From contig NZ_CP114871.1 in assembly GCF_027474405.1 (NCBI RefSeq), forward strand, positions 372,001-436,000: a stretch of DNA of 64,000 nt, given 5' to 3'. Below the pieces are notes generated by a model that ran no database searches, was not told where the DNA came from, and was given only the letters and a program-made list of their open reading frames with translations. Below are positions 46,355 to 54,657 of this stretch, piece after piece. Source of the stretch: Caulobacter sp. NIBR2454. GTDB lineage: Bacteria; Pseudomonadota; Alphaproteobacteria; Caulobacterales; Caulobacteraceae. The position numbers and the translations under genes are program-made. How positions within the stretch are numbered: the stretch's first letter is position 1; every line of letters starts with the position of its first letter.

Positions 46355-47968
46355 TCAGGGTCTGAAGTCACGCTCCTCGTAGTCGAACCAGGCGAAGTCC
46401 GCCGGGTGCGCCATGCCGCTCATGTCCTGACACGCCATGCCTACAAACGCCCCGGTGAAATTGGGTAGGCCGGGCGCGGTCGCCTCGTCCGACAGGATCG
46501 ACGCGTCGAAGACCTGAGGCAGCCAGTTCCAGGTCTCGCCGTCCTGGCTCCAGGCGAAACGCAGCCGCTCGAAATCGACCTCGACGCGCAGATGCACCGG
46601 CCCCGCCGGCAGCCGAACAGGCGGTGTGAAGGCGTCGGCCTGCGGCGAGTCCGGTAGGGCCGACATCACCCGCAGGTGCTTGCCCGCGACCTCGTCATGG
46701 CTGACGTGCAGGTAGTGGAACTTGGTCCCGCCGTAGTAGCAGACCAGCCCCGCCGCCTGCTGGAAGTGCTCCGGCTCGAAATCCACCAGGGTCGCCGCCG
46801 AATAGCAGTGCGCCTGCTGTCGCCGCGCCACCAGCGCCTGGCGAAACTGGCTCCCGATGGTCTCGCGCCCGAACAGCCGCAGGCAACCGGGTCGCGCGCT
46901 GGTGCTGAACAGCTCCTCCGGAAACGGCGAACGCAACCACTGGAAATCGATTGGCAGGCCAGCCTCGAAGGTCGTGCGGACCGGCGTCGGCGGGAACGTA
47001 AGCGGCGGCAAATTCGGCGCCGGCGGGTTCAGTTCCGGCATGCCCTGACCGTCGGTCGTCCGCAGCCAGCCGTCATCGCCCCAGACCATCGGCTGGATCG
47101 CCGTCTCGCGCCCCAGCACACAGCGGCCCCGGTTGGGCAGCGGCCGTCCGCACAGATAAACCGCATAGGTTTCGCCGCTCTGCGTCTCCACCAGATCGGC
47201 GTGCCCGGCCCGCTGCAGCGGCGCATCCGGCCTCAGGCGCGAGGACAGGATGTAGGTGTCTGGATGCAGCGCGTACGGACCCAGCAGGTCCCGCGACCGC
47301 GCCATGGTCACGGCATGGTTCCAGCCCGTCCCGCCCTCGGCCGTGATCAGGTAGTACCAGCCGTCGCGTTTGTAGATATGCGGCGCCTCGGTCAGGCCCA
47401 GCGGCGTGCCCTCAAAGATGAGTTTGCGTTCGCCGATCAGCCGCTGCTCGGCCGGCGAATACTCTTGCGCCACGATGCCTGCGAAGCGGTTCCTCCCCGG
47501 CCGGTGATCCCACAGCATGTTGACCAGCCACTTGCGGCCGTCGTCGTCATGGAACAGCGACGGGTCGAACCCGCTGCTGTTCAGGAACACCGGATCCGAC
47601 CATTCGCCATCGATGGTCGGCGAGGTGACGAGATAGTTGTGGAAGTCCCGCAGAGACGCCCCTGACGCCCCCGCCGTGGTCGTGCGGCCATAGCGCTTCA
47701 CGTCGGTATAGATCAGGTGGAACAGCCCGTCGGCGTGGGTCAGGCACGGCGCCCACACCCCGCAGCTGTCCGGCGCGCCCAGCATGTTCAACTGGCTGGC
47801 CCGGTTGAGCGGCCGGCCGATCAGCCGCCAGTTCACCAGGTCGCGCGAGTGGTGGATCTGCACCCCCGGAAACCATTCGAAGGTGGAGGTGGCGATGTAG
47901 TAGTCGTCGCCCACGCGGACGATGGACGGGTCGGGATTGAATCCCGGCAGGATCGGATTGCGGATCAC
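46355..47968 (-). CDS. Cytoplasmic GH43 beta-xylosidase (XynB-like)
   Basis: A 537-residue GH43 enzyme of the XynB type. It has the catalytic base in NPILPGFNPDPSIVRVGDDY (Asp14), the pKa-modulating Asp in GFDPSLFHDDDGR and the acid Glu in LTEAPHIYKRDGWYYL (about residue 196). A C-terminal beta-sandwich (about residues 330-537) shapes the active site. No signal peptide, so it cleaves imported xylo-oligosaccharides in the cytoplasm. It starts eight bases after the transporter stop, giving a transporter-hydrolase operon. Confidence 0.95.
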   Translation of the reverse strand: MIRNPILPGFNPDPSIVRVGDDYYIATSTFEWFPGVQIHHSRDLVNWRLIGRPLNRASQLNMLGAPDSCGVWAPCLTHADGLFHLIYTDVKRYGRTTTAGASGASLRDFHNYLVTSPTIDGEWSDPVFLNSSGFDPSLFHDDDGRKWLVNMLWDHRPGRNRFAGIVAQEYSPAEQRLIGERKLIFEGTPLGLTEAPHIYKRDGWYYLITAEGGTGWNHAVTMARSRDLLGPYALHPDTYILSSRLRPDAPLQRAGHADLVETQSGETYAVYLCGRPLPNRGRCVLGRETAIQPMVWGDDGWLRTTDGQGMPELNPPAPNLPPLTFPPTPVRTTFEAGLPIDFQWLRSPFPEELFSTSARPGCLRLFGRETIGSQFRQALVARRQQAHCYSAATLVDFEPEHFQQAAGLVCYYGGTKFHYLHVSHDEVAGKHLRVMSALPDSPQADAFTPPVRLPAGPVHLRVEVDFERLRFAWSQDGETWNWLPQVFDASILSDEATAPGLPNFTGAFVGMACQDMSGMAHPADFAWFDYEERDFRP

Positions 47969-47976
47969 GGGTCAGC

Positions 47977-49260
47977 TCAGACGGTAAGGGGCGGGGGAAC
48001 GGCGGTGGATTTCGGCGCGCGCGCCGGATCGCGGACCAGGGTCCACAGCAGCACGGCGCCGACAAGATCAAGCACGCCCAGGGCGATGAAGAACGGGTCG
48101 TAGCCGACTGTCGCCACCAGGCCCCCGATCATCAGCGAAAAGATCAGCACCCCGAAATTGCCGAAGGTGCCGGCCATGCCTGCGACCGTGGCCACCTCGC
48201 TCTTGCGGAACAGGTCCGACGACATGGTGATCACCGTCACCGACAGGGTCTGGTGCGCGAAGCCGCCTAGGCACAACAGGGCGATCGCCGCATAGGGGCT
48301 CTCCACTTGGCTGACGAAGGCCATGCCCATCATAAGCACCGCGCCCACCGTGAACGCTCCGCGTCGGGCGTTGATCAGGCTCACCCCACGCCGTTGCAGG
48401 AACAGGGCGACCGTCGGTCCGAACAGGCAGCCCAGGTCCGCCGCCACGAAGGGCAGCCAGGCGAACATGGCGATCTGCTTCAGGTCAAAGCCGCGCGCCG
48501 TGGCCAGATACAGGGGCGCCCAGAAGGCCAGGGTTCCCCACACAGGATCGGCCAGGAAGCGAGGCAGGGCGATGCCCCAGAAGTTGCGCTGCTTGAGGAT
48601 ATGGACCAGCGACGGCTTGCTGTCGGCCGCGCCCAGATGTTGCTCCTGCCCGGCGGCGATATAGTCGCGCTCCTCGTCCGACAGGCGCGGATGTTTGGTC
48701 GGCGGCTGGTAGAATTTCAGCCACATCGCCACCCAGAACAGGCCCATCACCCCGGTGACGACGAAGGCCGCCCGCCAGTTCCACGACAGGATCGCCCACG
48801 CCACCAGCGGCGGCGCCAGCATGGAGCCGACGGACGCGCCGATGTTGTAGACGCCCCCGGCCATGCCCCGCTCCTTGGCCGGGAACCACTCGGACACCGC
48901 CTTCATCCCCGCCGGGTTGGCCGAACCTTCCGCCAGGCCCAGCAGTCCGCGCAGGCCGGCCAGCATCGGCCAGTTGTTGGCCAGGCCGTGAGCCATGGTG
49001 ATCAGCGACCAGGCCGTGGCGAACAGGGCGAATCCGGTCTTCAGCCCGATGACGTCCAGCACGTAGCCGCACACCGGCTGCAGCATGATTCCCAGTTGGA
49101 AGGCGGCCGTGATCCAGCCGTACTCCTTGGTGGTGATGTCCAGTTCAGTCAGCACGGTCGGCGCCGCCACCCCCAGGGTCGCGCGCGTCAGATAGTTGAC
49201 GATCGCCCCCAGCATGATCAGTCCGATCATCCACCAGCGCAGGGCCTTTAGGGTCTTCAT
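47977..49260 (-). CDS. MFS transporter, ACS/ExuT-like (hexuronate or oligosaccharide)
   Basis: A 427-residue protein from the ATG at 49260; longer in-frame sequence upstream is not typical. Twelve helices, with NYLTRATLGVAAPTVLTELD, GSANPAGMKAVSEWFPAKERG and VYNIGASVGSMLAPPLVAW, all typical of the anion:cation symporter (ExuT/GudP) branch. Likely imports glucuronate, galacturonate or short aldouronates. It is transcribed divergently from the GH10 gene, and the 180 bases between them hold two operator-like motifs shared with the manD/GH67 divergent region. Confidence 0.93.
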   Translation of the reverse strand: MKTLKALRWWMIGLIMLGAIVNYLTRATLGVAAPTVLTELDITTKEYGWITAAFQLGIMLQPVCGYVLDVIGLKTGFALFATAWSLITMAHGLANNWPMLAGLRGLLGLAEGSANPAGMKAVSEWFPAKERGMAGGVYNIGASVGSMLAPPLVAWAILSWNWRAAFVVTGVMGLFWVAMWLKFYQPPTKHPRLSDEERDYIAAGQEQHLGAADSKPSLVHILKQRNFWGIALPRFLADPVWGTLAFWAPLYLATARGFDLKQIAMFAWLPFVAADLGCLFGPTVALFLQRRGVSLINARRGAFTVGAVLMMGMAFVSQVESPYAAIALLCLGGFAHQTLSVTVITMSSDLFRKSEVATVAGMAGTFGNFGVLIFSLMIGGLVATVGYDPFFIALGVLDLVGAVLLWTLVRDPARAPKSTAVPPPLTV

Positions 49261-49301
49261 CGCCTTTTCCTCGCCTTGCGCCGTCTTACGCGGCATGTTC
49301 G

Positions 49302-49316
49302 CGTTACCGGTACCAA
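49302..49316. promoter_or_regulatory. Operator-like motif 1 in the ExuT/GH10 divergent region
   Basis: CGTTACCGGTACCAA; on the other strand TTGGTACCGGTAACG. Twelve bases (TTGGTACCGGTA) are identical to the motif at 59297-59311, with a TACCGGTA palindromic core. It resembles the TTGGTA half-sites of UxuR/ExuR-type GntR operators. Confidence 0.6.
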
Positions 49317-49325
49317 AGAAGCTTG

Positions 49326-49337
49326 ATTGGTCTGACC
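49326..49337. promoter_or_regulatory. Operator-like motif 2 in the ExuT/GH10 divergent region
   Basis: ATTGGTCTGACC, with GGTCTGACC as a near-perfect palindrome of the TGGTCnGACC form known for FadR-subfamily GntR regulators. The equivalent site at 59340-59351 is in opposite orientation. Confidence 0.6.
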
Positions 49338-49440
49338 TTGTAGTCCACAAAGTCTGACAATGCCCGGCGATAGACAAGGGCGAATAGGGAAACGACCCGC
49401 CAAGGCCAAAGGCCGGCGGACTAAGGAAGGGGAAGCATCC

Positions 49441-50562
49441 ATGCTGACGCGCCGCGCCTGCCTGAGCCTATCCGCGGGATTGGCCGCCACGGGACTCTTG
49501 GGCCAAGTCCAGGCGCAGGAGCCTTCGCTTTCCCAGCTCGCCAAGGCCAAGGGCCTGCATTTCGGCACGGCTCTGGGGACCGGCCAGCCTTTCGAGGACG
49601 CCCGCTACCGCGACATCATCATTCGCGAATGCGGCATGATCGTCCCCGAGAACGAGCTGAAGTGGTACGTCCTGCGGCCCGACGACAAGACCTTCGCTTT
49701 CGAGCGCGCCGACCTCTTGGCCGCCTTCGCCAAGCAGAACGACATGGCCCTGCGCGGCCATTGTCTGCTGTGGCACCACCCGCGCTGGTTCCCCGCCTGG
49801 CTCAACGACTATGACTTCGGCCCAAACCCCGCCACCCGGGCCGAGGCGTTGCTGAGCGAACACATCCGCGCCGTCTGCGCCCGCTATCCGCAGATCGGCT
49901 CCTGGGACGTAGTCAACGAGGCGGTTAACGACGCCACCGGCGAGCTGCGCGAGACCTCGTTGTCCAAGGCCATGGGCCAGGGCGTGCTGGAAGCATCCTT
50001 CCACCTGGCCCGCCAAGCCGCCCCGAACGCCAAGCTGGCCTACAACGACTACATGGGCTGGAACGCGGGGGACGAGAAGCACCGCGCCGGCGTGCTGCGC
50101 CTCCTGGAGCGGCTGAAGAAGAACGGCGCCCCCGTCGATGTCTTTGGCGTGCAAGGCCATCTCGGCACAGGGCAGGGCGATCAGGCCACCGGCCAGGGCC
50201 CCCGACAGGAGCGGGAATGGCGCCGCTTCATCGATGAGGCCGTCGGCATGGGCTACGACCTCGCCCTCACCGAGTTCGACGTCAACGACAAGGACCTGCC
50301 CGCCGACCCCGCCATCCGCGACCGGATCGTGGCTGACGAGGCCAAGGCCTTCCTCGACGTGATGCTCAGCTATCCCCAGACCAAGGAAGTGCTCTGCTGG
50401 GGCATGATCGACAAGTACACTTGGCTGCAGGGCCACCAGCCCCGTCCCGACAAGCTGGAGAAGCGTGGAACCCCGTACGGTTCCGACTATCGGGCCAAGC
50501 CCCTGCGCGAAGCCATCGCCGCCGCCTTCCGCGCGGCTCCGGAGCGTAAGCCATGGGCCTGA
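49441..50562 (+). CDS. GH10 endo-1,4-beta-xylanase
   Basis: A 373-residue enzyme from the ATG at 49441, with AAGGAAGGGG upstream. A signal peptide with a twin-arginine (LTRRACLSLSAGLAA) suggests Tat or Sec export to the periplasm or beyond. The acid/base Glu160 is in WDVVNEAVND and the nucleophile Glu278 in ALTEFDVND. FGTALGTGQ and YNDYMGWN fit the GH10 barrel. Cuts the xylan backbone internally. First gene of the rightward xylan operon; its end overlaps the GH43 start by ten bases. Confidence 0.96.
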   Translation: MLTRRACLSLSAGLAATGLLGQVQAQEPSLSQLAKAKGLHFGTALGTGQPFEDARYRDIIIRECGMIVPENELKWYVLRPDDKTFAFERADLLAAFAKQNDMALRGHCLLWHHPRWFPAWLNDYDFGPNPATRAEALLSEHIRAVCARYPQIGSWDVVNEAVNDATGELRETSLSKAMGQGVLEASFHLARQAAPNAKLAYNDYMGWNAGDEKHRAGVLRLLERLKKNGAPVDVFGVQGHLGTGQGDQATGQGPRQEREWRRFIDEAVGMGYDLALTEFDVNDKDLPADPAIRDRIVADEAKAFLDVMLSYPQTKEVLCWGMIDKYTWLQGHQPRPDKLEKRGTPYGSDYRAKPLREAIAAAFRAAPERKPWA

Positions 50563-52232
50563 TTCACAAGCTGATCCTGACCGCCGCCCTGTCAGGCGCG
50601 GCCGTCGCGGCCCAGGCCGCCGAAGCGCGCTTCGACCGCTTCACCTATTCAGGGAACGACCCTGTCTATGCCACGGTGAAGCCTGGGCCGGGCGACTACC
50701 TCAACCCCATTCTGGCCGGCTTTTATCCCGACCCGTCGATCACCCAGGTGGGCGGCGACTACTATCTGATCAACTCGACCTTCGCCTACTTCCCCGGCAT
50801 CCCGATCTTCCACAGCCGCGACCTCGTCAACTGGACCCAGATCGGCAACGCCATCGACCGGCCGGGCCAGCTCAAGTTCGACGGCCTGCGCACCTCGCGC
50901 GCGGTCTTCGCTCCGGCGATCGAGCATCACAACGGCGTCTTCTACATCGCCAACACCTGCATCGACTGCGGCGGCAATTTCATCGTCACGGCCAAGGATC
51001 CGGCCGGCCCGTGGTCCGATCCCATCTGGCTGCCGGAGTTCGACGGCATCGACCCGTCGCTGTTCTTCGACGAGGGCGGCAAGGTCTGGCTGGTCAATAA
51101 CGGCCCGCCCGAAGGAACGCCTCTGTACGAAGGCCACCGGGCCATCTGGATCCAGGAGTTTGATCTGGCGGCCATTAAGCTGACCGGTCCCCGACGGGTG
51201 CTGGTCAATGGCGGCGTCGACCTGGCCAAGAAGCCGATCTGGGCCGAGGGCCCGCATATCTTCAAGCGCAACGGCTGGTACTATTTGATCGCTGCGGAGG
51301 GCGGCACGGCCGAAGACCATTCCCAGACGGTCTATCGCGCCCGCACCCTGGACGGGCCCTTCGTGCCGTGGGAGCGAAATCCGATCCTGACCCAGCGCCA
51401 CCTGCCGGCGGATCGGCCCTTCCCGATCACCTCGGCCGGCCATGCGGACTTCGTGCAGGCCCCGGGCGGCGAATGGTGGACCATCTTCCTGGCCACCCGG
51501 CCCTATGCCGACGACCACTACAACACCGGTCGCGAGACCTTCCTGCTGCCGGTGACCTGGACCGACGATGACTGGCCGATGATCCTGGCCGGCGATGCGA
51601 CGATCCCCGTGGTCCACAAGCGTCCCAACCTGCCGCCCCAGCCCGCGCCCAAGATTCCGACCCACGGCGACTTCACGGTCGTCGAGGATTTCGAAGGCAA
51701 GGCTCTGCCGCCCTACTGGCTGACCATCCGCACGCCGAAGACCGCCTGGTGGCGGCTGGATGGCGGCGCGCTCGCCCTGGATGCCCGCCCCGATGCGGTC
51801 GGCGACCTTTCGGCCCAGCCCTCCTTCTGGGGGCGTCGCCAGCAGCATACGAACATGACAGCGACCACGACGGTCCGCTTCACGCCGGAAAAGAACGGCG
51901 ACAAGGCGGGCCTGCTCGCCATGCAGAGCGACGAGCACTTCTACTTCCTCGGCCTCGTTCGCGATGGCGGTCGTGACGTCGTGCGTCTGGAAAGGCGGTC
52001 GGGACAGGCCGCGCCCGTGGTCGTCGCCTCCGCCCCTGTCACCCTCGCGCCCGGCGCGCCGCTCGATCTGAAGGTCGAGGCGCGGGGCGGGACCTACGAC
52101 TTTTCCTACGCCGCCCAGCCCGGTCGCTGGACCGTCCTCGCCAAGGACGCCGACGGCCGCATCCTCAGCACCAAGACAGCCGGCGGCTTCGTCGGCGTTC
52201 TCATCGGCCCCTATGCCCAATCGGGGCAGTAA
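50553..52232 (+). CDS. Exported GH43 glycosidase (beta-xylosidase/arabinofuranosidase type)
   Basis: A 559-residue protein with a Sec signal peptide (MGLIHKLILTAALSGAAVAAQA). GH43 five-blade propeller with the base in LAGFYPDPSITQVGGDYY, Asp in FDGIDPSLFFDEGGK and the acid Glu in WAEGPHIFKRNGWYYL. A C-terminal beta-sandwich of about 200 residues follows (FTVVEDFEGKALPPYW onward). It should act on xylo-oligosaccharides or arabinose side chains outside the cytoplasm, complementing the cytoplasmic GH43 at 46355. Overlaps GH10 by ten bases. Confidence 0.93.
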   Translation: MGLIHKLILTAALSGAAVAAQAAEARFDRFTYSGNDPVYATVKPGPGDYLNPILAGFYPDPSITQVGGDYYLINSTFAYFPGIPIFHSRDLVNWTQIGNAIDRPGQLKFDGLRTSRAVFAPAIEHHNGVFYIANTCIDCGGNFIVTAKDPAGPWSDPIWLPEFDGIDPSLFFDEGGKVWLVNNGPPEGTPLYEGHRAIWIQEFDLAAIKLTGPRRVLVNGGVDLAKKPIWAEGPHIFKRNGWYYLIAAEGGTAEDHSQTVYRARTLDGPFVPWERNPILTQRHLPADRPFPITSAGHADFVQAPGGEWWTIFLATRPYADDHYNTGRETFLLPVTWTDDDWPMILAGDATIPVVHKRPNLPPQPAPKIPTHGDFTVVEDFEGKALPPYWLTIRTPKTAWWRLDGGALALDARPDAVGDLSAQPSFWGRRQQHTNMTATTTVRFTPEKNGDKAGLLAMQSDEHFYFLGLVRDGGRDVVRLERRSGQAAPVVVASAPVTLAPGAPLDLKVEARGGTYDFSYAAQPGRWTVLAKDADGRILSTKTAGGFVGVLIGPYAQSGQ

Positions 52233-52257
52233 GCACACTCAGATGGAGACCCGTTCC

Positions 52258-54657
52258 ATGTCCCAAGCCACGAGCATGACCCGCCGCCATCTGGGCGTCA
52301 GCCTCGCCGCCCTGACCGTCGCCGCCGTCGGCCCGCGCGCCATGGCTGCCACGCCCCTGTACAAGGACCCCCGCCAGCCGGTGGACGCCCGGGTGAAAGA
52401 CCTGCTCGGCCGCATGACCCTCGAGGAGAAGGCGGCCCAGCTAATCGGCATCTGGCTGACCAAGGCCAAGATCCAGAACGACAAGGGCGATTTCTCACCG
52501 GCCAACGCCACCCAGAACTTCCCGCACGGCCTGGGCCAGATCTCCCGCCCGTCCGACCGTCGCGGCGTCAAGCCGGTGACAGTGGTGGGCGCCGCCGCCG
52601 GCGCCGAGGCCGACAGCGTCAACCGCAACGCGCCGGAGACCGCGCGTTACATCAACACCGCTCAGAAGTGGGCGATGGAGAATACCCGTCTCGGCATCCC
52701 GATGCTGATGCACGACGAAGCGTTGCACGGTTACGTCGCCCGCGACGCCACAAGCTTCCCGCAGGCGATCGCGCTGGCCTCCACTTTCGACACAGGTTTG
52801 GTCGAACAGGTCTTCGCCTGCGCCGCCCGTGAGATGCGCGCCCGCGGCGCCAACATGGCCCTGGCCCCCGTGGTCGATGTGGCGCGCGATCCGCGCTGGG
52901 GTCGCATTGAGGAGACCTATGGCGAAGACCCGCATGTCTGCGCCGAGATCGGCCTGGCCGCCATTCGCGGCTTCCAGGGCACGACCCTGCCGCTGGCCAA
53001 GGACAAGGTGTTCGTCACCCTCAAGCACATGACTGGCCATGGTCAGCCTGAGAACGGCATCAATGTCGGCCCGGCCCAGATCGCCGAACGCACCCTGCGC
53101 GAGAACTTCTTCCCGCCCTTCGAGCGCGCGGTGAAAGAGCTGCCGGTGCGCTCGGTCATGCCCTCCTACAACGAGATCGACGGCGTACCCTCCCACGCCA
53201 GCCGTTGGCTGCTGACCGACATCCTGCGCACCGAATGGGGCTATCAGGGCTCGGTCCAGAGCGACTACTTCGCCATCAAGGAGCTGATTGATCGTCACAA
53301 GCTGACCGACCAGCTTTCGGACACGGCGGTGATGGCCATGAACGCCGGGGTCGATGTCGAGCTGCCGGACGGCGAGGCCTATGCCCTGATCCCCGAACTG
53401 GTCCGCTCGGGCCGCATCCCGCTCGCTCAGGTCGACGCCGCCGTGGCGCGTGTGCTGACCATGAAGTTCGAGGGCGGCCTGTTCGAAAATCCCTATGCCG
53501 ACGAAAAGACCGCCGACGCCAAGACGGCGACGCCGCAGGCCGTGGCCCTCGCCCGCGAAGCCGCCCGCAAGGCGGTGATCCTGCTCAAGAACGACAAGGG
53601 CGTTCTGCCGCTGGACGGCAAGAAGCTCAAGCGCGTCGCCCTGCTGGGCACGCACGCCAAGGATACGCCGATCGGCGGCTACTCGGACATCCCGCGCCAC
53701 GTGGTCTCGATCCACGAAGGCCTGACCGCCGAGGCCCAGGCCCAGGGCTTTACCCTGGACTACGCCGAGGCGGTGCGGATCACCGAGCAGCGCATTTGGG
53801 CCCAGGACGAGGTCAAGTTCGTCGACCCCGCTGTCAACGCCAAGCTGATCGCCGAGGCGGTCGAGGTGGCCAAGAAGGCCGACGTGGTGGTCATGGTCCT
53901 GGGCGACAACGAGCAGACCAGCCGCGAGGCCTGGGCCGACAATCATCTGGGCGACCGCGACAGCCTGGACCTGATCGGTCAGCAGAACGACCTGGCCAAG
54001 GCTATCTTCGATCTCGGCAAGCCGACCGTGGTCTTCCTGCTCAACGGCCGCCCCCTCTCCATCAACCTGCTGGCCGAGCGCGCCGACGCCATCATCGAGG
54101 GCTGGTACCTGGGCGAGCAGACCGGCTTCGCCGCCGCCGACATCCTGTTCGGCCGCGCCAATCCGGGCGGCAAGCTCCCGGTCAGCATCGCGCGCAACGT
54201 CGGCCAGCTGCCGATCTACTACAACCGCAAGCCCACGGCCCGCCGGGGCTATCTGCAGGGCGACACCACGCCCCTCTATCCGTTCGGCTTCGGCCTCAGC
54301 TACACGACCTTCGACATGTCCGCGCCCCGCCTCGCCAAGGCCAGGATCGGCATGGGCGAGAAGGTCCGGGTCGAGGTGGATGTGACCAACACCGGCCAGC
54401 GCGTCGGCGACGAGGTGGTCCAGCTCTACGTCTGCGACGTGGCCGCCTCGGTCACCCGTCCGCTGCTGGAGCTGAAGCACTTCAAGCGCGTCACCCTGGC
54501 CCCCGGCGCCAAGACCACCGTGGCCTTCGAGATCGCGCCGTCCGACCTGTGGTTCTGGAATCTTGAGATGAAGCGCGTGGTCGAGCCGGGCGACTTCACC
54601 ATCATGGCCGGCCCCAACTCCGTGGATCTCAAGTCGACGACCCTGACGGTGGTCTGA
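52258..54657 (+). CDS. Exported GH3 beta-xylosidase/beta-glucosidase
   Basis: A 799-residue protein from the ATG at 52258, with GGAG 10-13 bases upstream. A Tat-like signal (MTRRHLGVSLAALTVAAVG) is present. The GH3 barrel carries the KHMTGHGQPENGINVG motif and the nucleophile Asp in GSVQSDYFAI (about residue 336). The second alpha/beta domain has KAVILLKNDKGVLPLDG and GKLPVSIARNVGQLPIYYN. A C-terminal FnIII-like domain starts near residue 690. Acts on xylobiose or cellobiose-type products. One-base overlap with the GH115 gene (TGATG) shows translational coupling. Confidence 0.94.
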   Translation: MSQATSMTRRHLGVSLAALTVAAVGPRAMAATPLYKDPRQPVDARVKDLLGRMTLEEKAAQLIGIWLTKAKIQNDKGDFSPANATQNFPHGLGQISRPSDRRGVKPVTVVGAAAGAEADSVNRNAPETARYINTAQKWAMENTRLGIPMLMHDEALHGYVARDATSFPQAIALASTFDTGLVEQVFACAAREMRARGANMALAPVVDVARDPRWGRIEETYGEDPHVCAEIGLAAIRGFQGTTLPLAKDKVFVTLKHMTGHGQPENGINVGPAQIAERTLRENFFPPFERAVKELPVRSVMPSYNEIDGVPSHASRWLLTDILRTEWGYQGSVQSDYFAIKELIDRHKLTDQLSDTAVMAMNAGVDVELPDGEAYALIPELVRSGRIPLAQVDAAVARVLTMKFEGGLFENPYADEKTADAKTATPQAVALAREAARKAVILLKNDKGVLPLDGKKLKRVALLGTHAKDTPIGGYSDIPRHVVSIHEGLTAEAQAQGFTLDYAEAVRITEQRIWAQDEVKFVDPAVNAKLIAEAVEVAKKADVVVMVLGDNEQTSREAWADNHLGDRDSLDLIGQQNDLAKAIFDLGKPTVVFLLNGRPLSINLLAERADAIIEGWYLGEQTGFAAADILFGRANPGGKLPVSIARNVGQLPIYYNRKPTARRGYLQGDTTPLYPFGFGLSYTTFDMSAPRLAKARIGMGEKVRVEVDVTNTGQRVGDEVVQLYVCDVAASVTRPLLELKHFKRVTLAPGAKTTVAFEIAPSDLWFWNLEMKRVVEPGDFTIMAGPNSVDLKSTTLTVV

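Noticed and set aside
52495..54480. 661-codon minus-strand frame opposite the GH3 gene, and similar frames opposite GH115 and GH67
   Set aside because: Low-complexity shadow translation; the plus strand has catalytic motifs, signal peptides and coupled starts.
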